Source: Microbacterium esteraromaticum
Lineage (GTDB): Bacteria; Actinomycetota; Actinomycetes; Actinomycetales; Microbacteriaceae
Direction: 5' to 3'
DNA length: 64,000 nucleotides
Assembly: GCF_017303215.1 (NCBI RefSeq)
Contig: NZ_JAEMWU010000001.1
Coordinates: 1,612,001-1,676,000, forward strand
Within the stretch, counting starts at the first letter, position 1. The number at the start of each line of letters is the position of its first letter. A model generated the notes under the pieces. That model made no database searches, was not told the origin of the DNA, and saw nothing but the letters and a program-made list of their open reading frames with translations. Position numbers and translations under genes: made by a program. This document shows positions 43,650 to 55,818 of the stretch, one piece after another.

Positions 43650-44189
43650 ATGCTGAACGCTCTTGTCACGAACCTCGCCGCGGAGACAGCGCCTAACCCG
43701 CTGATTCCCGCGTGGTACGACATCATCTGGTCGGGGCTGTGGTTCGTCATCATCCTCGTCGTCGTGTGGAAGGTCGCCCTTCCGCGACTGAACGCGATGC
43801 TCGACGAGCGCTCGGCCGCCATCGAAGGCAACATCGCCAAGGCCGACGAGGCCCAGAAGCAGGCCGAGGAGGCGCTGGAGGAGTACACCCGTCAGCTCGC
43901 CGAGGCGCGCACTGAGGCCGGCGAGATCCGCGAGGCCGCCCGTGAGGACGGCAAGAAGATCGTGACCGAGGCGAAGGACGCCGCCACTGCCGAGGCGAAC
44001 CGCATCACCGCGGCCGCTCACACGCAGATCGAGGCCGAGCGCCAGGCGGCGTTCGTCTCGCTCCGCAGCGAGGTCGGCACGCTGGCGATCGACCTGGCAG
44101 GCAACGTCGTGGGCGAGACCCTCGCCGACGACACGCGTGCGACGGCCGTCGTGGACCGCTTCCTGGCCGACCTCGAGAAGGCGAAGTAA
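43650..44189 (+). CDS. atpF: F0F1 ATP synthase subunit b
   Basis: Peripheral-stalk subunit of 179 residues: one N-terminal membrane helix (about 27-45, IIWSGLWFVIILVVVWKVALP) and a long charged helix rich in Ala, Glu and Lys. Good GAAGGAGA ribosome site. The TAATG junction overlaps atpH by one base. Confidence 0.95.
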   Translation: MLNALVTNLAAETAPNPLIPAWYDIIWSGLWFVIILVVVWKVALPRLNAMLDERSAAIEGNIAKADEAQKQAEEALEEYTRQLAEARTEAGEIREAAREDGKKIVTEAKDAATAEANRITAAAHTQIEAERQAAFVSLRSEVGTLAIDLAGNVVGETLADDTRATAVVDRFLADLEKAK

Positions 44190-44977
44190 TGGGCAGCGCG
44201 ACCACTCAGGCACTCGCGGCATCGACGGACGCCCTTGCCGCAGCGTCGGCCCTGACTCTCGATAGCGCGGCCGAGCTGTTCGCAGCAGCCCGCGCCATCG
44301 GGGACTCGGGTCAGCTGAGCGGCGCGCTGGCCGACCCTTCGGCTCCCGCCGAGGCGCGTACGGCCCTGGTCGACGGCGTGTTCGCCGGGGCTTCGGCTCC
44401 GGTGCGCGCGCTGCTGACCGCCGTGGCGGCACAGCGCTGGTCATCGGCATCCGATCTCGTCGACGGTGTCGAGGAGCTCGCGATCCGCGCAGCGGCGATC
44501 GCCTCGACGGGCGTCGACCTCTCCGGTGAGCTGTTCGGCTTCTCGCGCGTCGTCGCGGCAAACCCCGAGCTCGAGCTCGCACTCGGCAGCCGGCTCGGCG
44601 ACGCCGACGCGAAGGGCGCGCTCGTCGAGCGTGTTCTCGGTGCGTCGGCAGCGCCTGCCACGGTGCTGATCGTGTCATCGCTCGTGCGTCGGCCCCGTGA
44701 GCGTCGCGTACGCCAGCTGCTGAGCCGTGCGATCCGCATCGTGTCGGCACAGGACGGCCGCACCGTCGCCACGGTCTACACCGCAGCACCGCTCAACGCC
44801 GCACAGGAGACCCGTCTCCGTGATGCGCTCGCAGGTCGTTATGGCGGGGAGATCTCCATCAACCAGGTGATCGACTCCACGGTTGTCGGAGGTCTGCGTG
44901 TGCAGATCGCCGATGACGTCATCGACGGCAGCATCTCCGCCCGACTCGCCGACCTTCGCCAGAAGCTCGCGAGCTGA
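44189..44977 (+). CDS. atpH: F0F1 ATP synthase subunit delta
   Basis: Connects the peripheral stalk to the top of F1. The 262-residue length exceeds the roughly 180 of E. coli delta and fits the longer actinobacterial form, with extra helical sequence in the N-terminal half. The conserved C-terminal block [19 protein letters not shown] (near 190) and [16 protein letters not shown] are clear. Confidence 0.93.
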   Translation: MGSATTQALAASTDALAAASALTLDSAAELFAAARAIGDSGQLSGALADPSAPAEARTALVDGVFAGASAPVRALLTAVAAQRWSSASDLVDGVEELAIRAAAIASTGVDLSGELFGFSRVVAANPELELALGSRLGDADAKGALVERVLGASAAPATVLIVSSLVRRPRERRVRQLLSRAIRIVSAQDGRTVATVYTAAPLNAAQETRLRDALAGRYGGEISINQVIDSTVVGGLRVQIADDVIDGSISARLADLRQKLAS

Positions 44978-45027
44978 ACTACTCGCCGCGGGGAACCGCG
45001 CACACCCAGACACATAAAGGGAAGACA

Positions 45028-46668
45028 ATGGCAGAACTATCGATCAGCCCCGACGTCATCCGTGACGCGCTGAAGAACTTCGCCGACGCCTACGAGCCCA
45101 CCGGGGCCGCGGCGACCGAGGTCGGCACCGTCATCGACGCGGCCGATGGCATCGCGCACGTCGAAGGACTGCCGGGCGTCATGGCCAACGAGCTCGTCAC
45201 CTTCGCCGATGGCACCAAGGGCCTCGCGCTGAACCTCGACGAGCACGAGATCGGCGTCGTCGTGCTCGGTGACTTCACCGGCATCGAAGCGGGTCAGGAA
45301 GTCACCCGCACCGGAGAGGTCCTCTCCGTTCCTGTCGGCGACAACTACCTCGGCCGCGTGGTCGACCCGCTCGGCAACCCGATCGACGGCCTGGGCGCCA
45401 TCGAGTCCGAGGGTGTCCGCGAGCTGGAGCTGCAGGCACCCGGCGTCATGCAGCGTAAGTCGGTGCACGAGCCGATGCAGACCGGTATCAAGGCGATCGA
45501 CGCCATGATCCCCGTCGGCCGTGGCCAGCGCCAGCTGATCATCGGTGACCGCCAGACCGGTAAGACGGCGATCGCGATCGACACGATCATCAACCAGAAG
45601 GCCAACTGGGAGTCGGGCGACGTCAACAAGCAGGTGCGCTGCATCTACGTCGCCATCGGTCAGAAGGGCTCGACCATCGCCTCCGTGAAGGGCGCGCTGG
45701 AAGAGGCCGGTGCTCTGGAGTACACCACGATCGTGGCCGCTCCCGCATCCGACCCCGCCGGCTTCAAGTACCTGGCGCCCTACACGGGCTCTGCCATCGG
45801 CCAGCACTGGATGTACGGCGGCAAGCACGTCCTGATCATCTTCGATGACCTGTCGAAGCAGGCTGAGGCTTACCGCGCCGTGTCGCTTCTGCTGCGCCGC
45901 CCGCCGGGCCGCGAGGCTTACCCGGGCGACGTCTTCTACCTGCACTCCCGCCTGCTGGAGCGTTGCGCCAAGCTGTCCGACGAGCTCGGTGCCGGCTCGA
46001 TGACGGGTCTGCCCATCATCGAGACCAAGGCCAACGACGTCTCGGCGTACATCCCGACCAACGTGATCTCGATCACCGACGGCCAGATCTTCCTGCAGTC
46101 CGACCTGTTCAACGCCAACCAGCGCCCCGCCGTCGACGTGGGTATCTCGGTTTCGCGAGTCGGTGGTGACGCACAGGTCAAGTCGATCAAGAAGGTCTCC
46201 GGAACACTGAAGCTCGAGCTGGCTCAGTACCGCTCGCTCGAGGCGTTCGCGATGTTCGCATCGGACCTCGACGCGGCCTCGCGTCGTCAGCTGTCGCGCG
46301 GTGCTCGTCTGACTGAGCTGCTCAAGCAGCCGCAGTACTCGCCGTACCCCGTCGAGGAGCAGGTCGTCTCGATCTGGGCCGGAACGAACGGCAAGCTCGA
46401 CACCATCGAGGTCGAAGACGTGCTGCGCTTCGAGCGCGACCTGCTCGACTACCTGCGTCGCAACACCGGCATCCTCGACACGCTGCGCGAGACGAACGTC
46501 CTCGACGACGCAACGGTTGCTGAGCTGGACAAGCAGACGGACGCCTTCATCCTGGAGTTCCAGGGTGGCAAGGGGCACGCGATCGGCGCTCCCGGCCACG
46601 AGGAGCACGCCGCCGCGGACGCGGAGGACGTCAACCAGGAGAAGATCGTCAAGGGTCGTCGCGCGTAA
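45028..46668 (+). CDS. atpA: F0F1 ATP synthase subunit alpha
   Basis: Non-catalytic nucleotide-binding subunit, 546 residues. Walker A GDRQTGKT (173-180), Walker [11 protein letters not shown] (near 271), and the family signature [17 protein letters not shown] (near 370). The Arg in SVSRVGG is the arginine finger acting on beta. Long acidic C-terminus, as in other actinobacteria. AAGGGAAG ribosome site. Confidence 0.98.
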   Translation: MAELSISPDVIRDALKNFADAYEPTGAAATEVGTVIDAADGIAHVEGLPGVMANELVTFADGTKGLALNLDEHEIGVVVLGDFTGIEAGQEVTRTGEVLSVPVGDNYLGRVVDPLGNPIDGLGAIESEGVRELELQAPGVMQRKSVHEPMQTGIKAIDAMIPVGRGQRQLIIGDRQTGKTAIAIDTIINQKANWESGDVNKQVRCIYVAIGQKGSTIASVKGALEEAGALEYTTIVAAPASDPAGFKYLAPYTGSAIGQHWMYGGKHVLIIFDDLSKQAEAYRAVSLLLRRPPGREAYPGDVFYLHSRLLERCAKLSDELGAGSMTGLPIIETKANDVSAYIPTNVISITDGQIFLQSDLFNANQRPAVDVGISVSRVGGDAQVKSIKKVSGTLKLELAQYRSLEAFAMFASDLDAASRRQLSRGARLTELLKQPQYSPYPVEEQVVSIWAGTNGKLDTIEVEDVLRFERDLLDYLRRNTGILDTLRETNVLDDATVAELDKQTDAFILEFQGGKGHAIGAPGHEEHAAADAEDVNQEKIVKGRRA

Positions 46669-46687
46669 TCGCGTGAGGTACTGATTC

Positions 46688-49065
<2,378 letters not shown>

Positions 49066-49067
49066 TC

Positions 49068-49343
49068 ATGGCGCACTCTGCCAGCTCACTGCATGTCAGT
49101 CTGGTCTCCGCCGACGCGGAGGTCTGGACGGGAGAGGCGTCGCTCGTCGTCGCCAAGACCGTCGAGGGCGAGATCGGCTTCATGTCCGGTCATGAGCCGG
49201 TGCTGGCCATCCTCGCCGAGGGCCAGGTCCGGATCACCAAGACCGACGGCAGCAAGGTGCTCGCCAACGCGCAGGACGGCTTCCTCTCCATGGAGGGCGA
49301 CGCCCTGACGATCGTGGCCGGCAACGCCGCGCTGATCGCCTGA
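49068..49343 (+). CDS. atpC: F0F1 ATP synthase subunit epsilon
   Basis: Short 91-residue form made almost only of the N-terminal beta-sandwich (LHVSLVSADAEVWTGEAS ... GEIGFMSGHEPVLAIL); the C-terminal inhibitory helical hairpin of E. coli epsilon is essentially missing. ATG two bases after atpD with AAGGAG upstream. Last gene of the operon, followed by a terminator. Confidence 0.94.
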   Translation: MAHSASSLHVSLVSADAEVWTGEASLVVAKTVEGEIGFMSGHEPVLAILAEGQVRITKTDGSKVLANAQDGFLSMEGDALTIVAGNAALIA

Positions 49344-49358
49344 CGATAAAGCACTGAG

Positions 49359-49403
49359 GCGTCCGCCTCGGCACCGTGTATCTGCACGGGCCGGGGCGGA
49401 CGT
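49359..49403 (+). terminator. Terminator of the atp operon
   Basis: A 14-pair stem with two G-U pairs (49359-49372/49390-49403), a nested CCGTG/CACGG, then TCTTTGTCT. It starts 15 bases after atpC. Confidence 0.85.
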
Positions 49404-49423
49404 CTTTGTCTGTAGGGGAGAGT

Positions 49424-50164
49424 ATGAAGGTCCTTCTGCCGCCGTCCGAGACGAAGCGCCCGGGGGGCAGCGGTGCGCCGTTGCGGCTCGATGCGCTCGC
49501 GCTGTCGTCATTGCTCGACCAGCGCCTTGCGGTGACGCGCGCCCTGGTCACCCTTGCCGGTGACCCCGCTGAGGCGCAACGCGTGCTGAAGCTGAGTGAC
49601 CGGCAGGTCGGCGATATCGAGCACAACCGGATGCTGTTCGATGCGCCCACGATGCCGGCCGTGGATCGCTATACGGGTGTCTTGTTCGATGCGCTCGATG
49701 CGGCCACGCTCGACGAACAGTCCCGTGCGTGGCTCGGACGCCAGGTGCTGATCCACTCGGCCCCGTTCGGACCGGTCTCGGCTCTCGACGATATTCCGCC
49801 GTACCGCCTTGCCGCGGGAATCGCGCTGCCGGGCGTTCCGCCACTGCGCAGATTCTGGGCCGAGCCGACCTCGGCGGCTTTGGCAGATGCCGGTTTCCTG
49901 CTCGATCTCAGAAGCGAGGCCTATGTCGCTCTTGGGCCGGTGCCGGACGGCGCCGAATCGGCGTACATTCGTGTCGTCACCGCGGCAGGTCGCGCCCTGA
50001 ACCACTTCAACAAGAAGGCGAAGGGCGAGCTTGTGCGGGCGCTCGCGACGACCGGCGCCGTCATCACAGGCACGTCCGACCTGCTGGCATGGGCAGAGCA
50101 CAATGACGTCATCCTGCGGGCATCCGACGTCCCTCGCGTGTGGGAACTCGTCGTCACCGCGTGA
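49424..50164 (+). CDS. yaaA: YaaA family peroxide-stress protein
   Basis: A 246-residue protein of the YaaA/DUF328 family, starting MKVLLPPSETKRPGG, the diagnostic N-terminus. E. coli YaaA lowers intracellular iron during H2O2 stress and binds DNA. Conserved later blocks include HSAPFGPVSALDDIPPYRL (near 125) and NHFNKKAKGELVRAL (near 200). ATG 49424 follows GGGGAGAGT. It is the first gene after the atp terminator and has no obvious partner. Confidence 0.9.
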   Translation: MKVLLPPSETKRPGGSGAPLRLDALALSSLLDQRLAVTRALVTLAGDPAEAQRVLKLSDRQVGDIEHNRMLFDAPTMPAVDRYTGVLFDALDAATLDEQSRAWLGRQVLIHSAPFGPVSALDDIPPYRLAAGIALPGVPPLRRFWAEPTSAALADAGFLLDLRSEAYVALGPVPDGAESAYIRVVTAAGRALNHFNKKAKGELVRALATTGAVITGTSDLLAWAEHNDVILRASDVPRVWELVVTA

Positions 50165-50294
50165 TATCCGGTCGGTATCGAGCGCGTGTCGTGCGTTGCC
50201 CGCCGCGTGCGCGTCCCGCTACCATGGGGCCGATGCGGCAGACGTCGCCCGGGAGCGACCCGGCTTCCGCCTAACAAGGGATGTGAAAAGACTC

Positions 50295-51098
50295 ATGGAC
50301 TACGATCCGTACGGCTACGGGGCGTTCTCGGCGATGATCGCCTTGGTCAGCCTGCTGCTGCTGATCCTGGGCCCGATCATGTACGTGGTCGTCTCGCTCT
50401 TCCTGATGAAGGTCTTCGAAAAGGCCGGCGTCGAGGGCAAGTGGCGCGCCTGGGTGCCCGTCTACAACACGATGATCCTGTTCAAGCTCGGTGACCTGAG
50501 CCCGTGGCTGGTGCTCTACGCCATTGGCGCGAGCTTGTTCCTGAGCTGGATCCCCGTGATTGGTCAGCTCGTGGGCCTCGCGGCGTTCGCGCTGTCAGCG
50601 CTGGCCGCCTGGCGCGTGGGACTGAAGCTGCAGAAGGAAGCCGTCTGGGTTCTCCTCTACGTGTTCCTCAGCCCCGTCTGGCTCGGCATTCTCGCCTTCG
50701 ACAAGTCGCGATGGAACGCCATGATCGCACCCGCCCCGTGGGCCGGCAACGCGTTCTTCGCCGACAAGACCACCTGGGAGGGCGTGCCCGCTCAGCCTGG
50801 GCAGAACATCGCTCCGCCGGCTCCCGGCTACGGTGCTGCGCCCCAGGGGTACGCGCCCCCGCAGGGCTACCAGCCGCCCGCTCAGCCCGGCTACTCGGCT
50901 CCGCCGCAGCCCGGTCAGGCAGCTCCTGCGCAGCCCGGGTACGGCGCTCCGGTGCCGCCCGCGCCCGGTGCACCCGTGCCGCCGCCCGCCGCGCCGCCGG
51001 CACCTCCGACGGCACCGCCCGCACCCCCGGCCGCGCCGCCTGCTCCTCCCGCAGCCGCTCCCGAAGAGCCCCGCGACCCGAATCAGCCCCCGGCCTGA
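50295..51098 (+). CDS. DUF5684-like membrane protein with Pro-rich tail
   Basis: A 267-residue protein: one N-terminal helix (about 12-38), the family signature FEKAGVEGKWRAWVPVYNTMILFKLG (40s-60s), further helices to about 135, then roughly 110 residues of Pro/Ala/Gly/Gln-rich repeats with QPGY units. The tail is probably disordered and cytoplasmic or surface exposed. Function unknown; related domains occur fused to signal-peptidase-like proteins. ATG 50295 is preceded by AAGGGA at a long 13-base spacing, and GTG 50283 is an alternative. A textbook terminator follows. Confidence 0.72.
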   Translation: MDYDPYGYGAFSAMIALVSLLLLILGPIMYVVVSLFLMKVFEKAGVEGKWRAWVPVYNTMILFKLGDLSPWLVLYAIGASLFLSWIPVIGQLVGLAAFALSALAAWRVGLKLQKEAVWVLLYVFLSPVWLGILAFDKSRWNAMIAPAPWAGNAFFADKTTWEGVPAQPGQNIAPPAPGYGAAPQGYAPPQGYQPPAQPGYSAPPQPGQAAPAQPGYGAPVPPAPGAPVPPPAAPPAPPTAPPAPPAAPPAPPAAAPEEPRDPNQPPA

Positions 51099-51106
51099 TC
51101 AGCAAG

Positions 51107-51131
51107 ACGCCCCCGATTCGTTCGGGGGCGT
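51107..51131 (+). terminator. Intrinsic terminator
   Basis: Perfect 10-bp G+C-rich stem (51107-51116/51122-51131) with a TTCGT loop and a following TTTGTCTTT tract, nine bases after the DUF5684-like gene. Confidence 0.9.
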
Positions 51132-51157
51132 TTTGTCTTTGCGGGCACGCGATTCGA

Positions 51158-51163
51158 TACGGT
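51158..51163 (+). promoter_or_regulatory. -10 hexamer TACGGT
   Basis: TACGGT, then GGAGCC, then ATG 51170 of the aldo/keto reductase gene. Confidence 0.5.
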
Positions 51164-51169
51164 GGAGCC

Positions 51170-52153
51170 ATGGCAACTTCGCAGCGCCACGTCGGCGCAT
51201 CCGGTCTGGTCGTGTCGGCAGCAGGACTCGGATGCAACAACTTCGGTCGTGCCGGCACGGTGACTGAGACGCTGGATGGCACCCGGGCCGTGATCGATGC
51301 CGCTCTGGCCAATGGTGTGTTCTTCTTCGACACCGCCGACATGTACGGCGCCGAGGCCGGCCGCAGCGAAGACCTGATGGGGCAGGTGCTCGAAGGGCGC
51401 CGCGACCGGGCCGTGCTCGCGACCAAGTTCGGGCATGAGCGCGACATGGGCTACGGCTTCCCCGGTGGACGAGGTTCGCGACGCTATGTGCGGCATGCCG
51501 TCGAGCAGTCACTGCGACGGCTGCGCACCGACTGGATCGATCTGTACCAGCTGCATCTGCCGGATCCGCAGACGCCGATCGCCGAGACGATCGATGCCCT
51601 TGACGAGCTTGTCGCGGAGGGCAAGATCCGGTACTACGGGCACTCCAACTTCGACGGCTGGCAGATCGCCGAGGCCGATTTCACCGCCGCGACCCGCTCG
51701 ACCGGTCGGTTCATCTCGGCGCAGAACCATTACTCACTGCTCGCGAGAGCCGCCGAACGTGAGGTGCTTCCGGCTGCCGAGCGCTTCGGGCTGGGCTTCT
51801 TTCCGTACTTTCCGCTGAAGAACGGGCTTCTCACGGGCAAATTCACCCGCGAGGGCGGGCCTGCGGGGACCCGCATCATGGAGACCCGCCGGCACATTTG
51901 GGCTGATGCGCCCTGGGATGCGCTGGAGGCGTATCAGCGGTTCTGCGACGAGCGCGGCATCACGATGCTCCAGGCGACGTTTGGATGGCTGCTGGCGCGC
52001 CCTGCCGTCGCGAGCGTCATCGCGGGCGCGACGACTCCGGCGCAGGTCGAGGCCAATGCCGCGGCTGCGGACGCATGGACGCCGGATGCAGCCGATCTCG
52101 CGGCGATCGACGCACTCTTCCCGTTGCCGGAGGATCCTGCGGCGCGGATGTGA
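51170..52153 (+). CDS. Aldo/keto reductase
   Basis: NADPH-dependent oxidoreductase of 327 residues with a TIM-barrel fold. The tetrad is Asp54 and Tyr59 in FDTADMYG (52-59), Lys85 in VLATKFGHE and His near 122 in LYQLHLPDP. The C-terminal VIAGATTPAQVEANAAA binds the cofactor phosphate. It resembles the YhdN/IolS-type subgroup. The substrate is unknown. A terminator upstream and a -10 at leaderless distance define it as a separate unit. Confidence 0.87.
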   Translation: MATSQRHVGASGLVVSAAGLGCNNFGRAGTVTETLDGTRAVIDAALANGVFFFDTADMYGAEAGRSEDLMGQVLEGRRDRAVLATKFGHERDMGYGFPGGRGSRRYVRHAVEQSLRRLRTDWIDLYQLHLPDPQTPIAETIDALDELVAEGKIRYYGHSNFDGWQIAEADFTAATRSTGRFISAQNHYSLLARAAEREVLPAAERFGLGFFPYFPLKNGLLTGKFTREGGPAGTRIMETRRHIWADAPWDALEAYQRFCDERGITMLQATFGWLLARPAVASVIAGATTPAQVEANAAAADAWTPDAADLAAIDALFPLPEDPAARM

Positions 52154-52166
52154 CCGGCAGCACCGA

Positions 52167-52172
52167 TACGAT
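52167..52172 (+). promoter_or_regulatory. -10 hexamer TACGAT
   Basis: TACGAT, then GGATGA, then ATG 52179 of the PP2C gene. Confidence 0.5.
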
Positions 52173-52178
52173 GGATGA

Positions 52179-53033
52179 ATGCCCCGCGGCCAGGTGCCGC
52201 CCGCCGGCCTGACGGAGACACTCGTGCCTGAGACGACAACGCAGACGTATCGCGTCAGCGACGACCTGCAGCTCTCGTGGGCGGGAACCACCGACCGTGG
52301 CCGCCGGCGGGACAACAATCAAGATGCGTTCCTGGTCAAGTACCCTCTCTTCGTGGTGGCGGATGGCATGGGTGGCCATGCCGGGGGAGAGATCGCGAGC
52401 CAGAGCACGGTCGCGCGACTGGGCGAGATGGTTGACGCCGGAGATGTATCGCCGGAGGCCATCGAGCAGTCGCTGCACAGCGCGGTCGACGACATCCGCT
52501 CCCATCCGGAGACCACCGATGAGGGCACGGGAACGACCCTGACCGGCGCCTACCTCACGCACGATGAGGACGACCGGTGGCAGTGGGTCGTGTTGAACAT
52601 CGGCGATTCCCGTGTGTATCTGGAGCGCGAGAACCGTTTGCTGCAGGTCACGACGGATCACTCGGTGGTGCAGGAGCTGATCGCGTCGGGCAAGATCAGC
52701 CCGGAAGAAGCGGATGGGCATCCCTACAGCAACGTCATCACCCGCGCGGTCGGGGCGAGCGAGCTTGTTCCGCCGGACTACGTGACGGTTCCCCTTCAGG
52801 ACCAGGACCGTCTGGTGATCTGCTCGGACGGGCTCACCAAGGAGCTCACCGATTACGGCATCCTGCACTTCTTGCGCGAGAACACCGACCCGGCTGCCGC
52901 TGTTGATGCGATGGTCGATGCCGCGCTCGAGAACGGCGGTCGCGATAACGTCACCATGATCATCGTGCGTGTTGAGATGACCTCGGCGGATGCTGCCGAC
53001 TCGTCGTCCACAGAGGACGACATCCAGCCGTAG
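52179..53033 (+). CDS. PP2C-family Ser/Thr protein phosphatase
   Basis: A 284-residue soluble metal-dependent phosphatase. Metal-binding motifs appear in order: RRRDNNQDAFL (47-57), ADGMGGHAGGE (64-74), GDSRVYLE (near 144), SDGLTKEL (near 222) and GGRDNVTMIIV (near 254). The N-terminal 30 residues are extra and the true start could be the GTG 15 codons in (VPETTTQT). No membrane helix, and no partner Ser/Thr kinase is nearby. The EccC/FtsK-like gene lies 58 bases downstream on the same strand. Confidence 0.88.
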   Translation: MPRGQVPPAGLTETLVPETTTQTYRVSDDLQLSWAGTTDRGRRRDNNQDAFLVKYPLFVVADGMGGHAGGEIASQSTVARLGEMVDAGDVSPEAIEQSLHSAVDDIRSHPETTDEGTGTTLTGAYLTHDEDDRWQWVVLNIGDSRVYLERENRLLQVTTDHSVVQELIASGKISPEEADGHPYSNVITRAVGASELVPPDYVTVPLQDQDRLVICSDGLTKELTDYGILHFLRENTDPAAAVDAMVDAALENGGRDNVTMIIVRVEMTSADAADSSSTEDDIQP

Positions 53034-53091
53034 CGCCATCGGCTTGTGGACAGGCCGTTTCTCGGGCATCCGATGCGCTCGAATGGGGAGC

Positions 53092-55809
53092 ATGGATGCC
53101 ACCACCATCGTTCTGCCCTCGGATCCCGTCCCGCCGCGCAAGCCGTCGCTGCCGTTGCTGGCGGCCATCGTCCCCGTGATCGCCGGCGTCGTGCTGTGGC
53201 TCGTGACGGGGTCGTTGTTCGCGCTGTGCTTCGCCGCGCTGGGGCCGCTGATGCTGGTGGCGTCGTTCTTCGATGGGTTGCGGTCGCGGGGCCGGGAGCG
53301 CAAGCGGGCGCAGCTCGAGGCGGATGCCGCCTGGGAGCGCGCCGAGGCGGAACTGGAGCGTCTGCACCTCGAGGAGCACACCTCGGTGTGGCGCAGCGAC
53401 CCGGATGTCGCGAGTGCTGTGGACGAACCGCCCTTGCGTGGGCACACGGATCTTGACTGCGACACGGCGGTCGTGATCGGTCGGGGACAGGCCCGCAGTC
53501 GCGTGCGCGCCACGGGCGGCGACGATGATCGCTCGCGGTCGTTTCGGGAACGCGCGGCGCGGCTCGACGACGCCCCCATCTGCGTACCGCTCGGCGGTGG
53601 GATCTGCGTGCGGGCGGCGGAGCCCGTGGCAGCCGCGGTGGTGCGCGCGCTGGTGATGCAGTTGTGCCTGCGATTCGGGCCGGCTCAGCTCGGCCTCACC
53701 GGAGACGGTGTCAGCCGTTGGGGGCTCGCGGAGCTCCCGCATGCCGGGCGTCGCCGAGCGCGGTTCCGGCTGCGTCTGGGGGAGGACGGCGACCGGGCGG
53801 ACGCGATGATCTGCGTTCGCGCTCCGGGGGAGGAGCCACCGGACGGCGTGACCACCGTGATCGACTGCGGGGTGCCGGCGCGAGCACGTGCCCGCACGCC
53901 GCAGGGCAGCATCGAGTTGGTGACGGAAGCGCTGTCGGCGCAGCAGGCGCTCGTGTTGGGGACTGGCATCGCCGCCCGTGCGGATACCGAGGCACAGGTA
54001 CCCGACCGTGTCGCGCTCGATGAGCTCGACACGGCACACCAGCGCGGGCTCGCCGCGATCTTCGGCCGTGGTGAGCGCGGTGACCTCGTGATCGATCTGA
54101 TCGATGACGGCCCGCACGCGATCGTCACCGGTATGACGGGAACGGGCAAGAGCGAGCTGTTGATCAGCTGGGTGGCGGCGATCGCGGCCGCGCATCCGCC
54201 CGAGCAGGTCGCGTTCGTCCTGATCGACTTCAAGGGCGGTACGGCATTCGATCCACTGCGTGTGCTCCCGCATGTCGTCGCGGTCGTCACCGATCTTGAT
54301 GCGGACGGGGCCCGGCGCGGTGTCGGCAGTCTCTCTGCGGAGCTGCGCCGGCGCGAGGCGGCCCTCGCCGACAGCGGCGCGCGGGATGTCAGCGATTGTC
54401 CGGATCTCGCACGGCTCGTGATCGTCGTCGACGAGTTCGCGGCGCTGCTTCAGGAGCATCCCGACCTCGGCGCGGTGTTCACCGATGTCGCGGCGCGCGG
54501 CCGCGCGCTGGGCATGCATCTCGTGCTGGGTACGCAGCGCGCCAGCGGCGTGATCCGTGATGCGCTGGCTGCGAACTGTCCGCTTCGGATGAGCCTGCGG
54601 GTGGCCGAGTCCGCCGACAGCAGATTCGTGATCGGGTCCGACGATGCCGCCCAGCTGCCCGGTGGCACCGCGTCACGGGGGCTCGCGTTCGTGCGGCGCC
54701 CCAGCGACGGCGAGGCGCACGCTGCGCGCATCGCGCTGACCGCGCCCGATGACCTGCGTGAGACGACTGAGCACTGGGCCGGGCACGTCGCGCCCGTGAG
54801 TCCGTGGCTGCCGCCGCTTCCATCGACGCTCGCGCTGCCTGCGTCGCCGCCGGCGGATGCCATCGTGCTGGGCCTGGCCGATGAACCCGAACGGCAGCGT
54901 CAGCCGTGGGTGACTCTCCGGCCGGGCGATGGGCTGGCGGTGATCGGAGGACCCGGTGCGGGCAAGAGCAGCGCGGTCGCCATGCTGAGCGCGCAGTCGA
55001 GCCGAGCCACGGTGATCCCGTCCGATCCCGAGCAGGCATGGGACCACGTCGAGCGGCTCGCCGACGGGACGGCAGGGGCGGCGGGACTTGTGCTGTGTGA
55101 CGACCTCGACGTGCTCGTGTCGTCGTATCCGCCGGACTATGCGCAGCTGTTCCTCAGCAGGTGGGAGCGTATTGTCCGGTCGCCGCACGGCGCGGTGATC
55201 ACACTGTCGCGGGTGTCGGGCCCGGTGGGTCGGCTCGTCGACGCGCTGCCGAAGCGCGCGTTACTGCGCATGACGAGCAAGGTCGAGCACATCGCGTCCG
55301 GGGGAGAACCGGATGCCTTCGACCGCGCCCGACCGGCGGGACGCGCGTGGTTGCAGGGACGAGAGGTACACCTGTGCGTCCCTCCGCAGAGCGGGGAAGG
55401 GCGCAACGAGCACGGCGGGCACACGGGAGAGCCGCCGACCTGGCGATCCTCGGGAAACCTCGCCGGGGTCGTCACCGGGGCAGTCGATGCGACCAGACGG
55501 ATGCTCACCGCAGCGCACCCCGACCACCGCGTGCTCGGTCTGGCCGACGCCGACGCACTCGGGCATCCGATGCCCGGCGACCCGGCGTCGCCGACGATCC
55601 TCATCGGCGATCCGGAGGAATGGCGGGCGAAGTGGGCGCTACTGCAGAACGTGCGCACCGGCGGCGAACTCGTTGTGGCGGCCGAGCACGCCGCCGAACT
55701 GCGACAGCTGGCGGGAGCACGTGAGCTGCCGCCGTTCGCGCGGATGCACGCCGATCGCGCCTGGACGGTCAGCGCCGGACAACGACCGCGGCGTGTCCTG
55801 CTCGGGTAG
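53092..55809 (+). CDS. FtsK/SpoIIIE (EccC/EssC-like) tandem ATPase
   Basis: A 905-residue membrane ATPase. Two helices (about 17-60) are followed by a charged RGRERKRAQLE segment and a helical stalk, the layout of EccC/EssC type VII motor proteins rather than of FtsK, which has four helices and a gamma domain. The first ATPase is complete: P-loop GMTGTGKSEL (about 345-354), FKGGTAFD and Walker B LVIVVDEFAALL (near 443), then GTQRAS. A second, shorter P-loop domain GGPGAGKSSA lies near 619 with LVLCDDLDVL. No WXG100, EccB, EccD or mycosin gene is in the window. Possible starts are ATG 53092 or 53083. Confidence 0.8.
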   Translation: MDATTIVLPSDPVPPRKPSLPLLAAIVPVIAGVVLWLVTGSLFALCFAALGPLMLVASFFDGLRSRGRERKRAQLEADAAWERAEAELERLHLEEHTSVWRSDPDVASAVDEPPLRGHTDLDCDTAVVIGRGQARSRVRATGGDDDRSRSFRERAARLDDAPICVPLGGGICVRAAEPVAAAVVRALVMQLCLRFGPAQLGLTGDGVSRWGLAELPHAGRRRARFRLRLGEDGDRADAMICVRAPGEEPPDGVTTVIDCGVPARARARTPQGSIELVTEALSAQQALVLGTGIAARADTEAQVPDRVALDELDTAHQRGLAAIFGRGERGDLVIDLIDDGPHAIVTGMTGTGKSELLISWVAAIAAAHPPEQVAFVLIDFKGGTAFDPLRVLPHVVAVVTDLDADGARRGVGSLSAELRRREAALADSGARDVSDCPDLARLVIVVDEFAALLQEHPDLGAVFTDVAARGRALGMHLVLGTQRASGVIRDALAANCPLRMSLRVAESADSRFVIGSDDAAQLPGGTASRGLAFVRRPSDGEAHAARIALTAPDDLRETTEHWAGHVAPVSPWLPPLPSTLALPASPPADAIVLGLADEPERQRQPWVTLRPGDGLAVIGGPGAGKSSAVAMLSAQSSRATVIPSDPEQAWDHVERLADGTAGAAGLVLCDDLDVLVSSYPPDYAQLFLSRWERIVRSPHGAVITLSRVSGPVGRLVDALPKRALLRMTSKVEHIASGGEPDAFDRARPAGRAWLQGREVHLCVPPQSGEGRNEHGGHTGEPPTWRSSGNLAGVVTGAVDATRRMLTAAHPDHRVLGLADADALGHPMPGDPASPTILIGDPEEWRAKWALLQNVRTGGELVVAAEHAAELRQLAGARELPPFARMHADRAWTVSAGQRPRRVLLG

Positions 55810-55818
55810 GAGTCCGGG

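Noticed and set aside
52179..55809. A type VII secretion locus
   Set aside because: Only the motor-like ATPase is present. WXG100, EccB, EccD, EccE and mycosin genes are all absent from the window.
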